The notes: a model not told the origin generated them from the letters alone. A stretch of 34,352 bases of DNA from an uncultured Clostridia bacterium (GCA_946408995.1 CAMJUL010000042.1:1-34352), one strand, 5' to 3'; shown: positions 14,794-23,183, numbered from the stretch's first letter. Numbers and translations are program-made.

Positions 14794-16281
14794 ATGGAAG
14801 GAATACAAAAAAGATATCAGGCTGTGAAGCCCAAGGAACCGCTGGGCCGGCTGATCCCGTACTGGATCCACCGGCTTGTCATCCTTCTCTCGGGGTTGAT
14901 GGTGTTTTTTTCACCGCTGAACCCCGGCCGGGTTTCGGAACTGATCAATGAAAACGCCTCTCTTTTCACCACGGCGCTTTCCTTTGGCACCATTACCAAC
15001 ACCATGGCGAGGCCCCTCAAGCAGGGGTGGATCCTGGAAGGGGATATCCGGGCCCTCATGCTGGCCTGCGCCCTGGTTGTCGTTGGGATCCTGCTTTCGG
15101 CGGTGGGCGGCTGCATGAGCGTCGGAAACATCCGGATGAAAAAACGCGGACTGGTTTTTCCGATCGCTGGCAGCCTTCTGATGGCGTTTGGACTGTACAG
15201 GATCCATACCATCGGGCAGCACGTTTCTTCCCTTGCCACGGAACTGGACAAGGTCAGCCGGGTCAAGCCCATGACGCCGGACGGCTGGACGGTTTTTGCC
15301 ATTATGACGGGCCTGATCCTTCTGACTTCCCTGATTCTGCTTGCCCTGTATCTTCCGAGGAAGAGCGAGCAGAAGATGGAAATGGAGGAAAAATACCGCC
15401 TCTTCCTGATGTTCCTTCCCGTGTTGCTTCTGACTTTTGTTTTTGCCTATCTGCCGATTTATGGCTGGCGTTTTGCGTTCTACAATTACAGCATCGGGGA
15501 CGCCCTGACGCCGGATAAATATGTAGGCTTCTACTGGTTCCGCATCCTGGTGGAGAATGAGGCCACACGGCGGGACATCCTCCGCGTGCTGACCAACACC
15601 CTGGCCATGAGCGGACTTGGCATTGCCACCTCCTGGCTGCCCATCGCCTTTGCCGTGCTGCTGGCAGAGGTAAGGTCCACCAAGTTCCAGCGGGTCGTGC
15701 AGACCCTGACGACCATCCCCAATTTTATTTCCTGGGTGCTTGTGTACGCCATCGCCCTGGCGATCTTCTCCACGGACGGTTTTATCAATTCCTTCCTCAG
15801 GAACGTCATGGGTCAGACCGGTGCGTCAACCGATTACCTCGCCAGTGCGGACCATACCTGGCTGAAAATGCTGGCCTGGGGCACCTGGAAGGGGGTCGGC
15901 TGGAGCGCGATCGTCTACATCGCCGGCATCGCGGGCATTGACCAGCAGCTGTATGAGGCGGCCCGGGTGGACGGCGCCAACCGGTTCCACTGCATCTGGC
16001 ACATCACCATTCCAGGACTTTTGCCGACCTACATGGTGATGCTGCTGATGTCCATCGCGGGCATCCTGTCCAACGGCATGGAGCAGTACCTGGTTTTCAA
16101 GAACGCTCTGAACGCGGACGTGATCCAGGTGTTGGACCTGTATGTGTACAACATCGGTATCGGCAACGGCCAGATTCCGCTTTCCACGGTGGTTGGCATT
16201 ACCAAATCCCTGGTGGGCGTGACGCTGCTCTTCGCGGCCAATGGCATTTCCAAGGCCATCCGCGGCGAGAGCATCATATAA
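14794..16281 (+). CDS. LplB-type oligosaccharide ABC permease with ~200-residue membrane extension
   Basis: This is a 495-residue inner-membrane protein. Residues from about 203 onward match LplB-class carbohydrate permeases (RLFLMFLPVLLLTFVFAYLPIYGW, TTIPNFISWVLVYAI). The ATPase-contacting EAA loop is EAARVDGANRFHCIWHITIPG at 388-409. Unusually, about 200 residues with four likely membrane helices (25-41, 87-109, 119-136, 166-187) precede this core; classical LplB proteins are about 300 residues. ATG 14794 follows AGGAGG at good spacing; an in-frame TTG at 14770 is not needed. It forms the translocation pair with the next gene. No ATPase gene is in this operon, which fits this transporter class, where a shared multi-sugar ATPase elsewhere (MsmX-like) often serves (inference). 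Confidence 0.9.
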   Translation: MEGIQKRYQAVKPKEPLGRLIPYWIHRLVILLSGLMVFFSPLNPGRVSELINENASLFTTALSFGTITNTMARPLKQGWILEGDIRALMLACALVVVGILLSAVGGCMSVGNIRMKKRGLVFPIAGSLLMAFGLYRIHTIGQHVSSLATELDKVSRVKPMTPDGWTVFAIMTGLILLTSLILLALYLPRKSEQKMEMEEKYRLFLMFLPVLLLTFVFAYLPIYGWRFAFYNYSIGDALTPDKYVGFYWFRILVENEATRRDILRVLTNTLAMSGLGIATSWLPIAFAVLLAEVRSTKFQRVVQTLTTIPNFISWVLVYAIALAIFSTDGFINSFLRNVMGQTGASTDYLASADHTWLKMLAWGTWKGVGWSAIVYIAGIAGIDQQLYEAARVDGANRFHCIWHITIPGLLPTYMVMLLMSIAGILSNGMEQYLVFKNALNADVIQVLDLYVYNIGIGNGQIPLSTVVGITKSLVGVTLLFAANGISKAIRGESII

Positions 16282-16294
16282 GGAGGGCGGAAAG

Positions 16295-17236
16295 ATGAGC
16301 ACCGTTTCAGCCACTTCCAAGACGAATCATGACAACCGGATCAAACGGTCCACCGGAGACTGGATCTTCGATCTCTTTCTGTATATCCTGTTTGGTCTTT
16401 TTACCTTTCTTTGCATTTTCCCGTTCTACTATCTGTTTATCAACACCATCTCCGACAACAGCGCGGTGACCAGCGGTCTTGTGAACTTCGTTCCGGTGGG
16501 CATCCATTTCAACAACTACGTGGCGCTGAAGGATGTCAACGAGTTGGGCAATTCCATCATCGTGACTGTTTCAAGGACCATCCTTGGAACGGCCCTGATG
16601 GTGATCACCTCCGCCTGGGCCGGATACCTTGTGACCAAGCAGAAGATGTGGCGCAGGTCCCTGTGGTACAGGGCGCTTGTAGTCACCATGTACTTCAACG
16701 CGGGCCTTGTGCCCTGGTACATGAACATGCTGATGCTGGGTTTGACCGAAAATTTCCTGGCCTACATCATCCCCGGCATGGTGGCGCCCTACAACATCAT
16801 CCTGGTCAAAACCTATATCGAATCCATTCCCTCCTCCCTGGAGGAGAGCGCCTACATTGACGGCGCTTCCAGCGTGCAGGTCTTTTACAAGATCATCCTG
16901 CCCCTGTCGGTTCCGATCCTGGCCACCATTTCGATCTTCGGCGCCGTGGGCAACTGGAACTCCTTCCAGGACAGCCTGCTGCTGATGTCCAATTCCACCA
17001 GGCTCCAGACCCTGCAGCACCGCCTGTACATCTACCTGAACCAGTCCTCCAACCTGGCGGCTGCCATGGGGACAGGTGCGGGCGGCATGTCTACGCAGGC
17101 TGCGGACAATCTGCTGAATTCCAAGGTCATCAAGTACACCATTTCCATGGTTTCCATTATCCCCATCCTTCTGGTATATCCCTTCATGCAGCGGTTCTTT
17201 GTGAAGGGCATCATGCTGGGAGCGGTCAAAGGCTGA
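16295..17236 (+). CDS. YtcP-type oligosaccharide ABC permease
   Basis: This 313-residue inner-membrane permease has the normal family length and about six membrane helices (the first is WIFDLFLYILFGLFTFLCIF). The conserved features are FPFYYLFINTISDN near the start, YFNAGLVPWYMNM, and the EAA loop EESAYIDGASSVQVFYKIILP. The C-terminal FFVKGIMLGAVKG is typical of YtcP/AraQ-type carbohydrate permeases. ATAAGGAGGGCGG places a strong ribosome site before ATG 16295, 13 bases after the previous stop. It should pair with the LplB-like permease to take up oligosaccharides delivered by the binding protein encoded next. Confidence 0.93.
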   Translation: MSTVSATSKTNHDNRIKRSTGDWIFDLFLYILFGLFTFLCIFPFYYLFINTISDNSAVTSGLVNFVPVGIHFNNYVALKDVNELGNSIIVTVSRTILGTALMVITSAWAGYLVTKQKMWRRSLWYRALVVTMYFNAGLVPWYMNMLMLGLTENFLAYIIPGMVAPYNIILVKTYIESIPSSLEESAYIDGASSVQVFYKIILPLSVPILATISIFGAVGNWNSFQDSLLLMSNSTRLQTLQHRLYIYLNQSSNLAAAMGTGAGGMSTQAADNLLNSKVIKYTISMVSIIPILLVYPFMQRFFVKGIMLGAVKG

Positions 17237-17291
17237 CGAACGGTTCCAATAAGGCCAAGGCCTTGAATCATTTCAGTTAGGAGGAACAAAC

Positions 17292-19028
17292 ATGAAAAAG
17301 ACCCTCGCTGCGTTGATGAGCACTGTCATGCTCGCGAGCGCCGTGCCCATGGCGGCGCTTGCCGAAACGGTGGTGGACCGGGATGCGGAGCCCATCACCC
17401 TGAACGTCTACAGCCAGCTGGCCAACTACCAGGGCATCGCGCCGGACACCACCTGGGGCGCCACCGTGCTGCTGGACAAGTTCAACGTCCGCCTCAACAT
17501 CATTCCGGATTCGGACGGCACCTATGAGACCCGTATGGCCTCCGGCAACCTGGGGGACATTGTGGTCTGGGGCGCCAACGGCGCGGATTACAAGAACGCC
17601 GTTGACAAGGAAATGCTTCTGGACTGGGAAGAGGACGACCTGTGCGAAATATACGCGCCCTATATCTGGGAGAATTACAAGGCGGCCCTGGAGTCCAACC
17701 GGCAGATCTCCGGGGATGACACCATCCACGGCTTTGGCCACAACGTGGCCTTCAAGCAGGGAAGCCACGCGGCTTTCTTCTACACCTGGGACCTGAGGTG
17801 GGACCTGTACAAGCAGCTGGGGTATCCCGAGGTCAACAATCTGGACGACCTGTATGACGTCCTTGTCAAAATGAAGGAGCTGGAGCCCAAGGACGAAAAC
17901 GGCAACGAGACCTATGCCACCTCCCTCTGGCCCGACTGGGACGGCAACATGGTGATGTACGTCAAATCCCTGGGCACGGCCTATTATGGCTACGATGAGC
18001 TGGGCTTTGGGTATTACAACCCCAACAACGGGGAGTTCGTCAGCTGCCTGAAGGAGGACGGCCCCTATCTTCAGTGCCTGAAATTCTTCAACAAACTTTA
18101 TCAGAACGGCCTGCTGGACCCCAACTCCATGACGCAGACTTATGACAAGATGGCGGAGAAGGTCAAGAACGGCGGCACCTTCTGGGGCATCTTCAATTAT
18201 TCCACCTCCAGCATCTACAACACTACGGAACACCTGGAAGCGGGCAAGATGATGTATACCCTGGTGCCCACCGAAGCCAGCCCCATCGTGTACGGCCTGG
18301 GCACCAACGGCGGCATCCGGGTCTGGTCCATCGGCAATTACACCGAATATCCGGAACTGTGCTTTGAGATCCTCAACTGGCTGGCTTCCCCGGAAGGCAG
18401 CATGTACATGTGGTACGGTCCTCAGGGCGTGACCTGGGATTATGACGAGAACGGTCTGACCTACTTTACGGAGCTGGGCAAAAAGACCAGCACCGACTCC
18501 TCCTATTCCATGGACGGAGTGCAGTGGACCAGCCCCTGGACCGGGAAGACCTACACCTTCACCGGCACTTATAACGACGGCAATGTTCAGATCAACAACG
18601 TGACCCTTTCCATGGACATGGAGAATCCGGACGCGGCCCATGGCGAGACCTTCAACAAGATCACCTGGGAATCCGAGATCACCGCGACCACCTATGACAT
18701 CCAGCAGGATTGGCGGGATCATATGGGCTTTACCTCCGCGGACCAGTATATGAACGCGGGCAAGTACACCGTCATGCCGGATATCAGCTATTCCGAGTCC
18801 ACGATGGACGGCAGCCTGAAGCTGATCTGGGATCAGGTGGCCACGGCCATGAAGACCTATTCCTGGCGCGCGATCTACGCCAAGAACGACGGCGAATTCA
18901 ACTTCCATGTCAACGAGCTCAAGCGCCTTGTGCAGTCCTACGGATTTGACAAGTGCGTGGAATGGTGCGAGCAGGAATGCGCGGCCAAATGGGCTTTGAG
19001 CCAGGAAGCTGCTCAACTGGGGGAATAA
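17292..19028 (+). CDS. Extracellular oligosaccharide-binding protein of the LplA class
   Basis: This 578-residue solute-binding protein has the large size typical of LplA-type receptors for oligosaccharides such as aldouronates. The N-terminus MKKTLAALMSTVMLAS ends in ALA-ETVV, a signal peptidase I site. No lipobox cysteine is visible, which is unusual for a binding protein of a single-membrane bacterium. GNLGDIVVWGANGADY, the many Trp/Tyr residues (for example FYTWDLRWDLYKQLGYPE and WYGPQGVTWDYDENGL) and NWLASPEGSMYMWYG are characteristic of the family and suit sugar stacking. TAGGAGG precedes the ATG. A terminator follows the stop, consistent with the receptor closing the transporter operon. 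Confidence 0.92.
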   Translation: MKKTLAALMSTVMLASAVPMAALAETVVDRDAEPITLNVYSQLANYQGIAPDTTWGATVLLDKFNVRLNIIPDSDGTYETRMASGNLGDIVVWGANGADYKNAVDKEMLLDWEEDDLCEIYAPYIWENYKAALESNRQISGDDTIHGFGHNVAFKQGSHAAFFYTWDLRWDLYKQLGYPEVNNLDDLYDVLVKMKELEPKDENGNETYATSLWPDWDGNMVMYVKSLGTAYYGYDELGFGYYNPNNGEFVSCLKEDGPYLQCLKFFNKLYQNGLLDPNSMTQTYDKMAEKVKNGGTFWGIFNYSTSSIYNTTEHLEAGKMMYTLVPTEASPIVYGLGTNGGIRVWSIGNYTEYPELCFEILNWLASPEGSMYMWYGPQGVTWDYDENGLTYFTELGKKTSTDSSYSMDGVQWTSPWTGKTYTFTGTYNDGNVQINNVTLSMDMENPDAAHGETFNKITWESEITATTYDIQQDWRDHMGFTSADQYMNAGKYTVMPDISYSESTMDGSLKLIWDQVATAMKTYSWRAIYAKNDGEFNFHVNELKRLVQSYGFDKCVEWCEQECAAKWALSQEAAQLGE

Positions 19029-19045
19029 GCATCTGCACCCCCTCC

Positions 19046-19082
19046 GGGGCGCGTTTCCGGCAAGGGGACGCGCCCCCTTTTT
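19046..19082 (+). terminator. Intrinsic terminator after the binding-protein gene
   Basis: GGGGCGCGT (19046-19054) pairs perfectly with ACGCGCCCC (19068-19076), and five T residues follow at 19078-19082. The next gene starts 39 bases later with no obvious promoter, so GH5 expression may depend on read-through. Confidence 0.82.
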
Positions 19083-19120
19083 CATGAGGACCAAGATACG
19101 TGAGCGGGAGGTATGAACGG

Positions 19121-20968
19121 GTGAAGAATGCCTTGAGATGGACCTGTGCCGCGCTGAGCGCGGCGATGCTTTTCCAGGGTGCCCCTGCCCTGGGTGAAAC
19201 GGAGGGACACGCCCTGGAAAGCCTGACGGCTGCGGAGTTCACGGTGCTGATGGGCAACGGCGTCAACCTGGGGAACACCTTTGAAGGGTACGGGCATGTT
19301 TATGGAACGGACAAGGACCCGCAGTATTATGAGACCATCTGGGGTCAGCCGGTAACGACCCGGAAGATGATCGAGGACTACAAGGCGGCCGGCTTTGATT
19401 CCATCCGGATCCCGGTGGCCTGGACCAACATGATCGACTTTGAAAGCGGCGATTACACCATCGATCCAAGGTACCTGGAGCGGGTGGCAGAGGTGGTGGA
19501 CTGGGCCCTGGATGAGGATATGTTTGTCATCATCAACGATCACTGGGACGGCTCCTGGTGGGGCATGTTCGGGGCGGACAAGGCTTCCACGCGGAAGATC
19601 GCAAACGACCTGTACGTGTCCATGTGGACCCAGATCGCGAACCATTTCGCGGACAGGGACCTGCACCTGATCTTCGAAGCTGCCAACGAAGAACTGGGGG
19701 ACAGGCTGAACGACGATCCCCTGCAGGGCTGCGAGATCAGTCCGGAATTGCAGGCCAAGCTGGACGCAGCCGGTATCGAGCGGAAGAAGGGCAGCCTCAC
19801 CAAGGACCAGTGCTACGCGGAGGCAAACCGGATCAACCAGCTGTTCGTGGATACCGTCCGGGCGACCGGAGGAAACAACGCCAACCGCTTTTTGCTGATC
19901 GCCGGGTATAACACGGACTTTACGGCCACCTGCGATCCCCGGTTCAAGATGCCGACGGACAGCGCCGACAGCAAGCTGCTGTTGAGCGTCCATTACTATA
20001 CGCCCTGGTCCTTCTGCGGTACCTCGGGGGAGAGTCAATGGGGGACCATAGCCAACTACGAGGAAATGAATACCCTGTGCGAGAAGATGTCCAAATGGAC
20101 GAAGGAAGGGTATGGCGTCGTGATCGGCGAGTGCAGCGCCATGCCCACCTCGGCAGGAACGCTGAAGCCCGGGGCAATGAATTGGTTTGCCAATTTCTGG
20201 GATAACTGCGACCTGTACAACTTTGTTCCCATGCTTTGGGAAACCGGTGATTTCCACAACAAGACCACCGGCGTCTGGATTGACGATATCCTGCTGACCT
20301 TTATGCAGGAGCGGAGCAATGCGTCCCGCGCCGGAAGGACGGAGGAGGAAATCCGGAAGGCCTCCGAGGCGGAGATGGCACAGCTTCGAAGCAGCGCCCC
20401 GGAGAGCTTTACCTATTCGGATATTCCAAAGGATGCGGCGGTGGCCTGGATCATGTGGGACAGCGCCGACTGGAGTCTGTTCTACAGCGTCGGCGATACC
20501 TACGACCCGGATTCCTGCACCACCGGTATTGTCGCAGAGGATGTTCAGGTAACGGGATGGGGCACCTATACCGTCTCCCTGGATTTCAGCGGCACGGTGA
20601 ACGGCCAGAACACGGGCACTGCTTTTTCCGCCATCGGTCTACGGTACGGCGAAGTCCTGTTCCCCGGCTATGTGATCGACATCGTGTCCGTGACCTGTGA
20701 CGGGAAAAACATCCCCCTGAAGGGACGCGCCTATACCACGTCGGACGACGATCTGTGCACCCGGGTCAACCTGTTCAACAGTTGGGTCTCCCAGGTACCG
20801 GCAAATGGAAGGACCCGCGGCGGCGGGACCATGGGCTGCAGCCCTACGATCATCAATTCCGATTCCATCGGGACCTTTAAAAAGATCGAGATCACCTTCA
20901 GGTATGTGCCAGGTGCGCTGGGACCCAGCGAAAACGACCTCAGGAAGGACGAAACGCCCAAATTCTGA
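19121..20968 (+). CDS. Secreted GH5 endoglucanase-like enzyme with C-terminal copy of the shared module
   Basis: This protein has 615 residues. An export signal (residues 1-25, ending PALG-ETEG) precedes a GH5 barrel (about 35-400). Conserved features are GVNLGNTFEG, SIRIPVAW, NDHWDG, the acid/base Glu190 in FEAANEEL, HYYTPW and the nucleophile Glu337 in VVIGECSA. The reaction is probably endo-cleavage of beta-1,4-glucan or a related hemicellulose. Residues ~440-600 are homologous to the modules of the lipoprotein at 12403-14721 (AWIMWDSADWSLFYS, WGTYTVSLDFSG, RAYTTSDDDLCTRVNLFNSWV). No lipobox or sortase signal is present, so the product should be released or held by the module. GTG 19121 is preferred because GGGAGG lies 9 bases upstream; GTG 19100 is an alternative. 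Confidence 0.9.
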   Translation: MKNALRWTCAALSAAMLFQGAPALGETEGHALESLTAAEFTVLMGNGVNLGNTFEGYGHVYGTDKDPQYYETIWGQPVTTRKMIEDYKAAGFDSIRIPVAWTNMIDFESGDYTIDPRYLERVAEVVDWALDEDMFVIINDHWDGSWWGMFGADKASTRKIANDLYVSMWTQIANHFADRDLHLIFEAANEELGDRLNDDPLQGCEISPELQAKLDAAGIERKKGSLTKDQCYAEANRINQLFVDTVRATGGNNANRFLLIAGYNTDFTATCDPRFKMPTDSADSKLLLSVHYYTPWSFCGTSGESQWGTIANYEEMNTLCEKMSKWTKEGYGVVIGECSAMPTSAGTLKPGAMNWFANFWDNCDLYNFVPMLWETGDFHNKTTGVWIDDILLTFMQERSNASRAGRTEEEIRKASEAEMAQLRSSAPESFTYSDIPKDAAVAWIMWDSADWSLFYSVGDTYDPDSCTTGIVAEDVQVTGWGTYTVSLDFSGTVNGQNTGTAFSAIGLRYGEVLFPGYVIDIVSVTCDGKNIPLKGRAYTTSDDDLCTRVNLFNSWVSQVPANGRTRGGGTMGCSPTIINSDSIGTFKKIEITFRYVPGALGPSENDLRKDETPKF

Positions 20969-21001
20969 ACGGCAGGCACGTTCCAATCAAAACCAAAACA
21001 G

Positions 21002-21035
21002 CAGCCGCTCCGGCACATGCAGGAGCGGCTGTTTT
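21002..21035. terminator. Bidirectional terminator between GH5 and CE4 genes
   Basis: CAGCCGCTCC (21002-21011) pairs perfectly with GGAGCGGCTG (21022-21031). TTTT follows on the plus strand, and the minus strand continues into CTGTTTTGGTTTTG. It lies between two convergent genes, so it can serve both. Confidence 0.78.
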
Positions 21036-21050
21036 GGATCCATGGAAAAA

Positions 21051-21878
21051 TCAAATATGGAGGGTCTCTCCCGGTTCGATGCGCATGACCTGCCCGGCGT
21101 GAAGGAGCCAGAGGGGAAGCGCGGTGGGGTTTTCCGCCATGCTGCCGTCGGCGGAGAAACGAAGAGAATGCCAGGCCGACAAATAATCCACCAATTGAAG
21201 GTTGGTACAGTACCAGATCCCGTCCTGACCGCCCATCCGTTCGGCAAAGGCTTCGATGACAGACCAGTTGTCCATTGCCTCAAATTCGTAGGCGTGGCCC
21301 CAAAGATAAAACAGCCTGGGGGCGGACTTTTCGTCGTCCGCGAGAAAGCGGCTGCAGAGTTCATCCAGCATGGGGTCATTGTGATGACAGGTTGGATGGA
21401 GCGTCAGCGGGCGGGCGGGCAGTGCAAAGCCATGGGTGGATTGGACGGTGCGGCAATAGACGATGCCGCAGTCCTCCAAGGCGCGGACGGCCTGGTCGTC
21501 ATAGGCACCGAAGGGATAGGCCGCCCCTCGGACGACTCTGCCAAAGAGGGTTTCCAGGTTCCGCCGGTCCTCCAGGAGCTCATGCACGGCCCGGGAAAGG
21601 GGGAGCGCGCAGAGATTTGCGTGGGTCAGCCCATGGACGGCCACCTCATGCCCGCCGGCGGAATAAAGGGCCAGAGCCGCTTCCGCTGTGAGGCGGCGGT
21701 GGATCTGTCCCTTGGGCCATTGGGTCCCCTCCGGCGCCCAAAGGCCGCTGTTGAGATTGAAGGTGCATTTAAGGCCGTACCGGTCCAGGATCCGGATCAG
21801 GCGGGCGTCCTGTTCCACGCCATCGTCATAGCTGAGGGTCAAGGCACGGGTTTTTCCGTTGGGAAAGCACAGCATCAT
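21051..21878 (-). CDS. NodB/CE4-like polysaccharide deacetylase family protein
   Basis: This 275-residue protein has no signal peptide and so is predicted to be cytoplasmic, unlike peptidoglycan deacetylases. The first CE4 motif is ALTLSYDDGVEQD, with the metal/base Asp pair at 18-19. The second is EVAVHGLTHANL, with the two metal His residues. YPFGAYDD supplies the RxPY-like third motif, and LFYLWGHAYEF a late His. The C-terminal ~70 residues are a small beta-domain. Related intracellular CE4 proteins in glycan loci act on acetylated oligosaccharides, so deacetylation of imported acetyl-xylo-oligosaccharide is possible (inference). AAAGGA is 10 bases before the ATG-ATG start; either Met could be used. 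It diverges from the PHP gene. Confidence 0.85.
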   Translation of the reverse strand: MMLCFPNGKTRALTLSYDDGVEQDARLIRILDRYGLKCTFNLNSGLWAPEGTQWPKGQIHRRLTAEAALALYSAGGHEVAVHGLTHANLCALPLSRAVHELLEDRRNLETLFGRVVRGAAYPFGAYDDQAVRALEDCGIVYCRTVQSTHGFALPARPLTLHPTCHHNDPMLDELCSRFLADDEKSAPRLFYLWGHAYEFEAMDNWSVIEAFAERMGGQDGIWYCTNLQLVDYLSAWHSLRFSADGSMAENPTALPLWLLHAGQVMRIEPGETLHI

Positions 21879-21928
21879 TCCGTTTCATTCCTTTCTATGT
21901 GGATCAAACGCGTCCTTTGTCTGCCCAG

Positions 21929-21957
21929 AGTATAGCAGAAGCCTCCTGCATTTGCAA
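21929..21957 (-). promoter_or_regulatory. Promoter of the CE4-like gene
   Basis: On the minus strand TTGCAA (plus 21952-21957) and TATACT (plus 21929-21934) are separated by 17 bases. The -35 box lies inside one arm of the inverted repeat at 21950-21992. Confidence 0.6.
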
Positions 21958-21992
21958 CGGACAAGGCCCAAAAGAAACGTCGCGTTGCAAAT
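21950..21992. promoter_or_regulatory. Perfect 10-base inverted repeat over both divergent -35 boxes
   Basis: ATTTGCAACG (21950-21959) and CGTTGCAAAT (21983-21992) are exact inverted copies separated by 23 bases, with 33 bases between equivalent positions, about three helical turns. Each arm contains the -35 box of one of the two divergent promoters. This is a good candidate for a shared operator of an unidentified regulator. Confidence 0.6.
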
Positions 21993-22013
21993 CCGGGGGA
22001 AGGGGTGTAAAAT
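21985..22013 (+). promoter_or_regulatory. Promoter of the PHP gene
   Basis: TTGCAA (21985-21990) and TAAAAT (22008-22013) are separated by 17 bases and lie 34 bases before the start codon at 22047. Confidence 0.6.
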
Positions 22014-22046
22014 GGTCCGTGCAAAATGAAGGCGCAGGAGGAGCGG

Positions 22047-22880
22047 ATGAGCGGCTATCTTTATGAAACGCATATGCATACCTGTCAGGCCAGCGCGTGC
22101 TCGGATACGCGGGGCCGGGATTATATCCAGCGCTATCTGGATCTGGGTTATACGGGCATCATCCTGACGGACCATTTTTTCAGGGGCAACTGCCGGATCG
22201 ACCGGTCGCTGCCCTGGCGGGAGCGGATCCATTTGTTCTGTTCCGGGTATGAGGATGCCCTGGAAGAGGGACTGAAAAGGGGCTTGGACGTATTCTTCGG
22301 CTGGGAGGAGAACATGGCCGGGGATGAATACCTGATTTACGGTCTGGACAAGCAGTGGCTCCTGGACCATCCGGAAATGGAACACTGGACCAGGCGGGAA
22401 CAGTTTGAGCAGGTTCACCGGTACGGGGGCTGCGTCATTCAGGCGCATCCCTTCCGGCAGCGGGGATACATCCAGACCATCCATCTGTCCCCTTTTCTGG
22501 TGGACGGTGTGGAGGTTTGCAACGCCGGGAACGAGCCGGAATGGAACGCCCAGGCGCTTCAATACGGGAAACGCCTTGGCCTGCCCATGACCGCGGGCTC
22601 GGACAACCACAGGATCGTGACCACGGTGGAGGAGCGCACCGCCGGGGTGATCCTGGACCGGCGGCTGACGGATATTGCCGACTATGTATCCCTGATCCGG
22701 TCCGGGGCCTCCTTTGGCCTTCGAACAGTGGGGCCGCAGATCCCCTATTCCAGGGAACTTGCGATAGACAAACCTCTTGAGGTGCTGGACCGGGAGGGGA
22801 ACCCCTTTGATACGGACATCCTGACGTACCTGGATACCGGCGTTTGGGGACCGAAGGCCCACGAAGGGCAGGGACGCTGA
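22047..22880 (+). CDS. PHP-domain metal-dependent phosphoesterase
   Basis: This 277-residue cytoplasmic protein has the PHP fold used by histidinol phosphatase and by the nuclease module of DNA polymerase III. The four metal motifs are present: YETHMHT (His9, His11), IILTDHF, IQAHPFRQRG and AGSDNHR. The substrate is unknown, and no fused polymerase or kinase domain is present. AGGAGG lies 6 bases before ATG 22047, so this start is better than ATG 22026. It shares a promoter region with the CE4-like gene, which suggests common control, but nothing in the protein ties it to sugars. Confidence 0.87.
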   Translation: MSGYLYETHMHTCQASACSDTRGRDYIQRYLDLGYTGIILTDHFFRGNCRIDRSLPWRERIHLFCSGYEDALEEGLKRGLDVFFGWEENMAGDEYLIYGLDKQWLLDHPEMEHWTRREQFEQVHRYGGCVIQAHPFRQRGYIQTIHLSPFLVDGVEVCNAGNEPEWNAQALQYGKRLGLPMTAGSDNHRIVTTVEERTAGVILDRRLTDIADYVSLIRSGASFGLRTVGPQIPYSRELAIDKPLEVLDREGNPFDTDILTYLDTGVWGPKAHEGQGR

Positions 22881-22918
22881 CAGGAGGCAAAAAGAAATGT
22901 ATGTTTGTTGTATCCGCC

Positions 22919-22947
22919 TTGCCCAAAGGAACGAAATGTGCTATAAT
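22919..22947 (+). promoter_or_regulatory. Promoter of the small-protein gene
   Basis: TTGCCC (22919-22924) and a perfect TATAAT (22942-22947) have a 17-base spacer, 37 bases before the start codon of the 45-residue gene. Confidence 0.65.
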
Positions 22948-22984
22948 CCTTTCAGTTGGAAATGAGGCATGGCAGAAAGGACAG

Positions 22985-23122
22985 ATGAAAATGTCGGACG
23001 AAGTATGGCTCCAGCACTGGATGGAGCGGCGCACCATGGAACAAAACGAGGACGGGAAAGAGATCGCCAACATGGACTCTACGGATTACGCGGTCCTGCT
23101 GGAGGAGATGGAACACAAGTAA
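22985..23122 (+). CDS. Small acidic protein of unknown function (45 residues)
   Basis: A short open frame starts at ATG 22985 with AAAGGA 7 bases upstream. The product opens MKMSDEVWLQHWMERR, continues with an acidic stretch (QNEDGKE) and ends LLEEMEHK. It is hydrophilic, has no membrane segment or signal, and should form one or two amphipathic helices. A near-consensus promoter precedes it and a strong terminator follows, so it looks like an independent transcription unit rather than noise. I do not recognise the family. Confidence 0.6.
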   Translation: MKMSDEVWLQHWMERRTMEQNEDGKEIANMDSTDYAVLLEEMEHK

Positions 23123-23183
23123 GCCCCTTTGTTTTGGGAAAGGCGCGTCCGCTCGTGAAGGGCCTCGCGTACGGACGTCGGAC

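Noticed and set aside
12208..14871. 887-codon minus-strand frame with Gly/Arg/Phe-rich repeats opposite the lipoprotein
   Set aside because: Its repeats mirror the stalk and modules of the plus-strand gene, which has a signal peptide, lipobox and good ribosome site.
17257..17270. AAGGCC/GGCCTT inverted repeat before the binding-protein gene
   Set aside because: The loop of two bases is too tight and the arms are short. No regulatory meaning can be supported.
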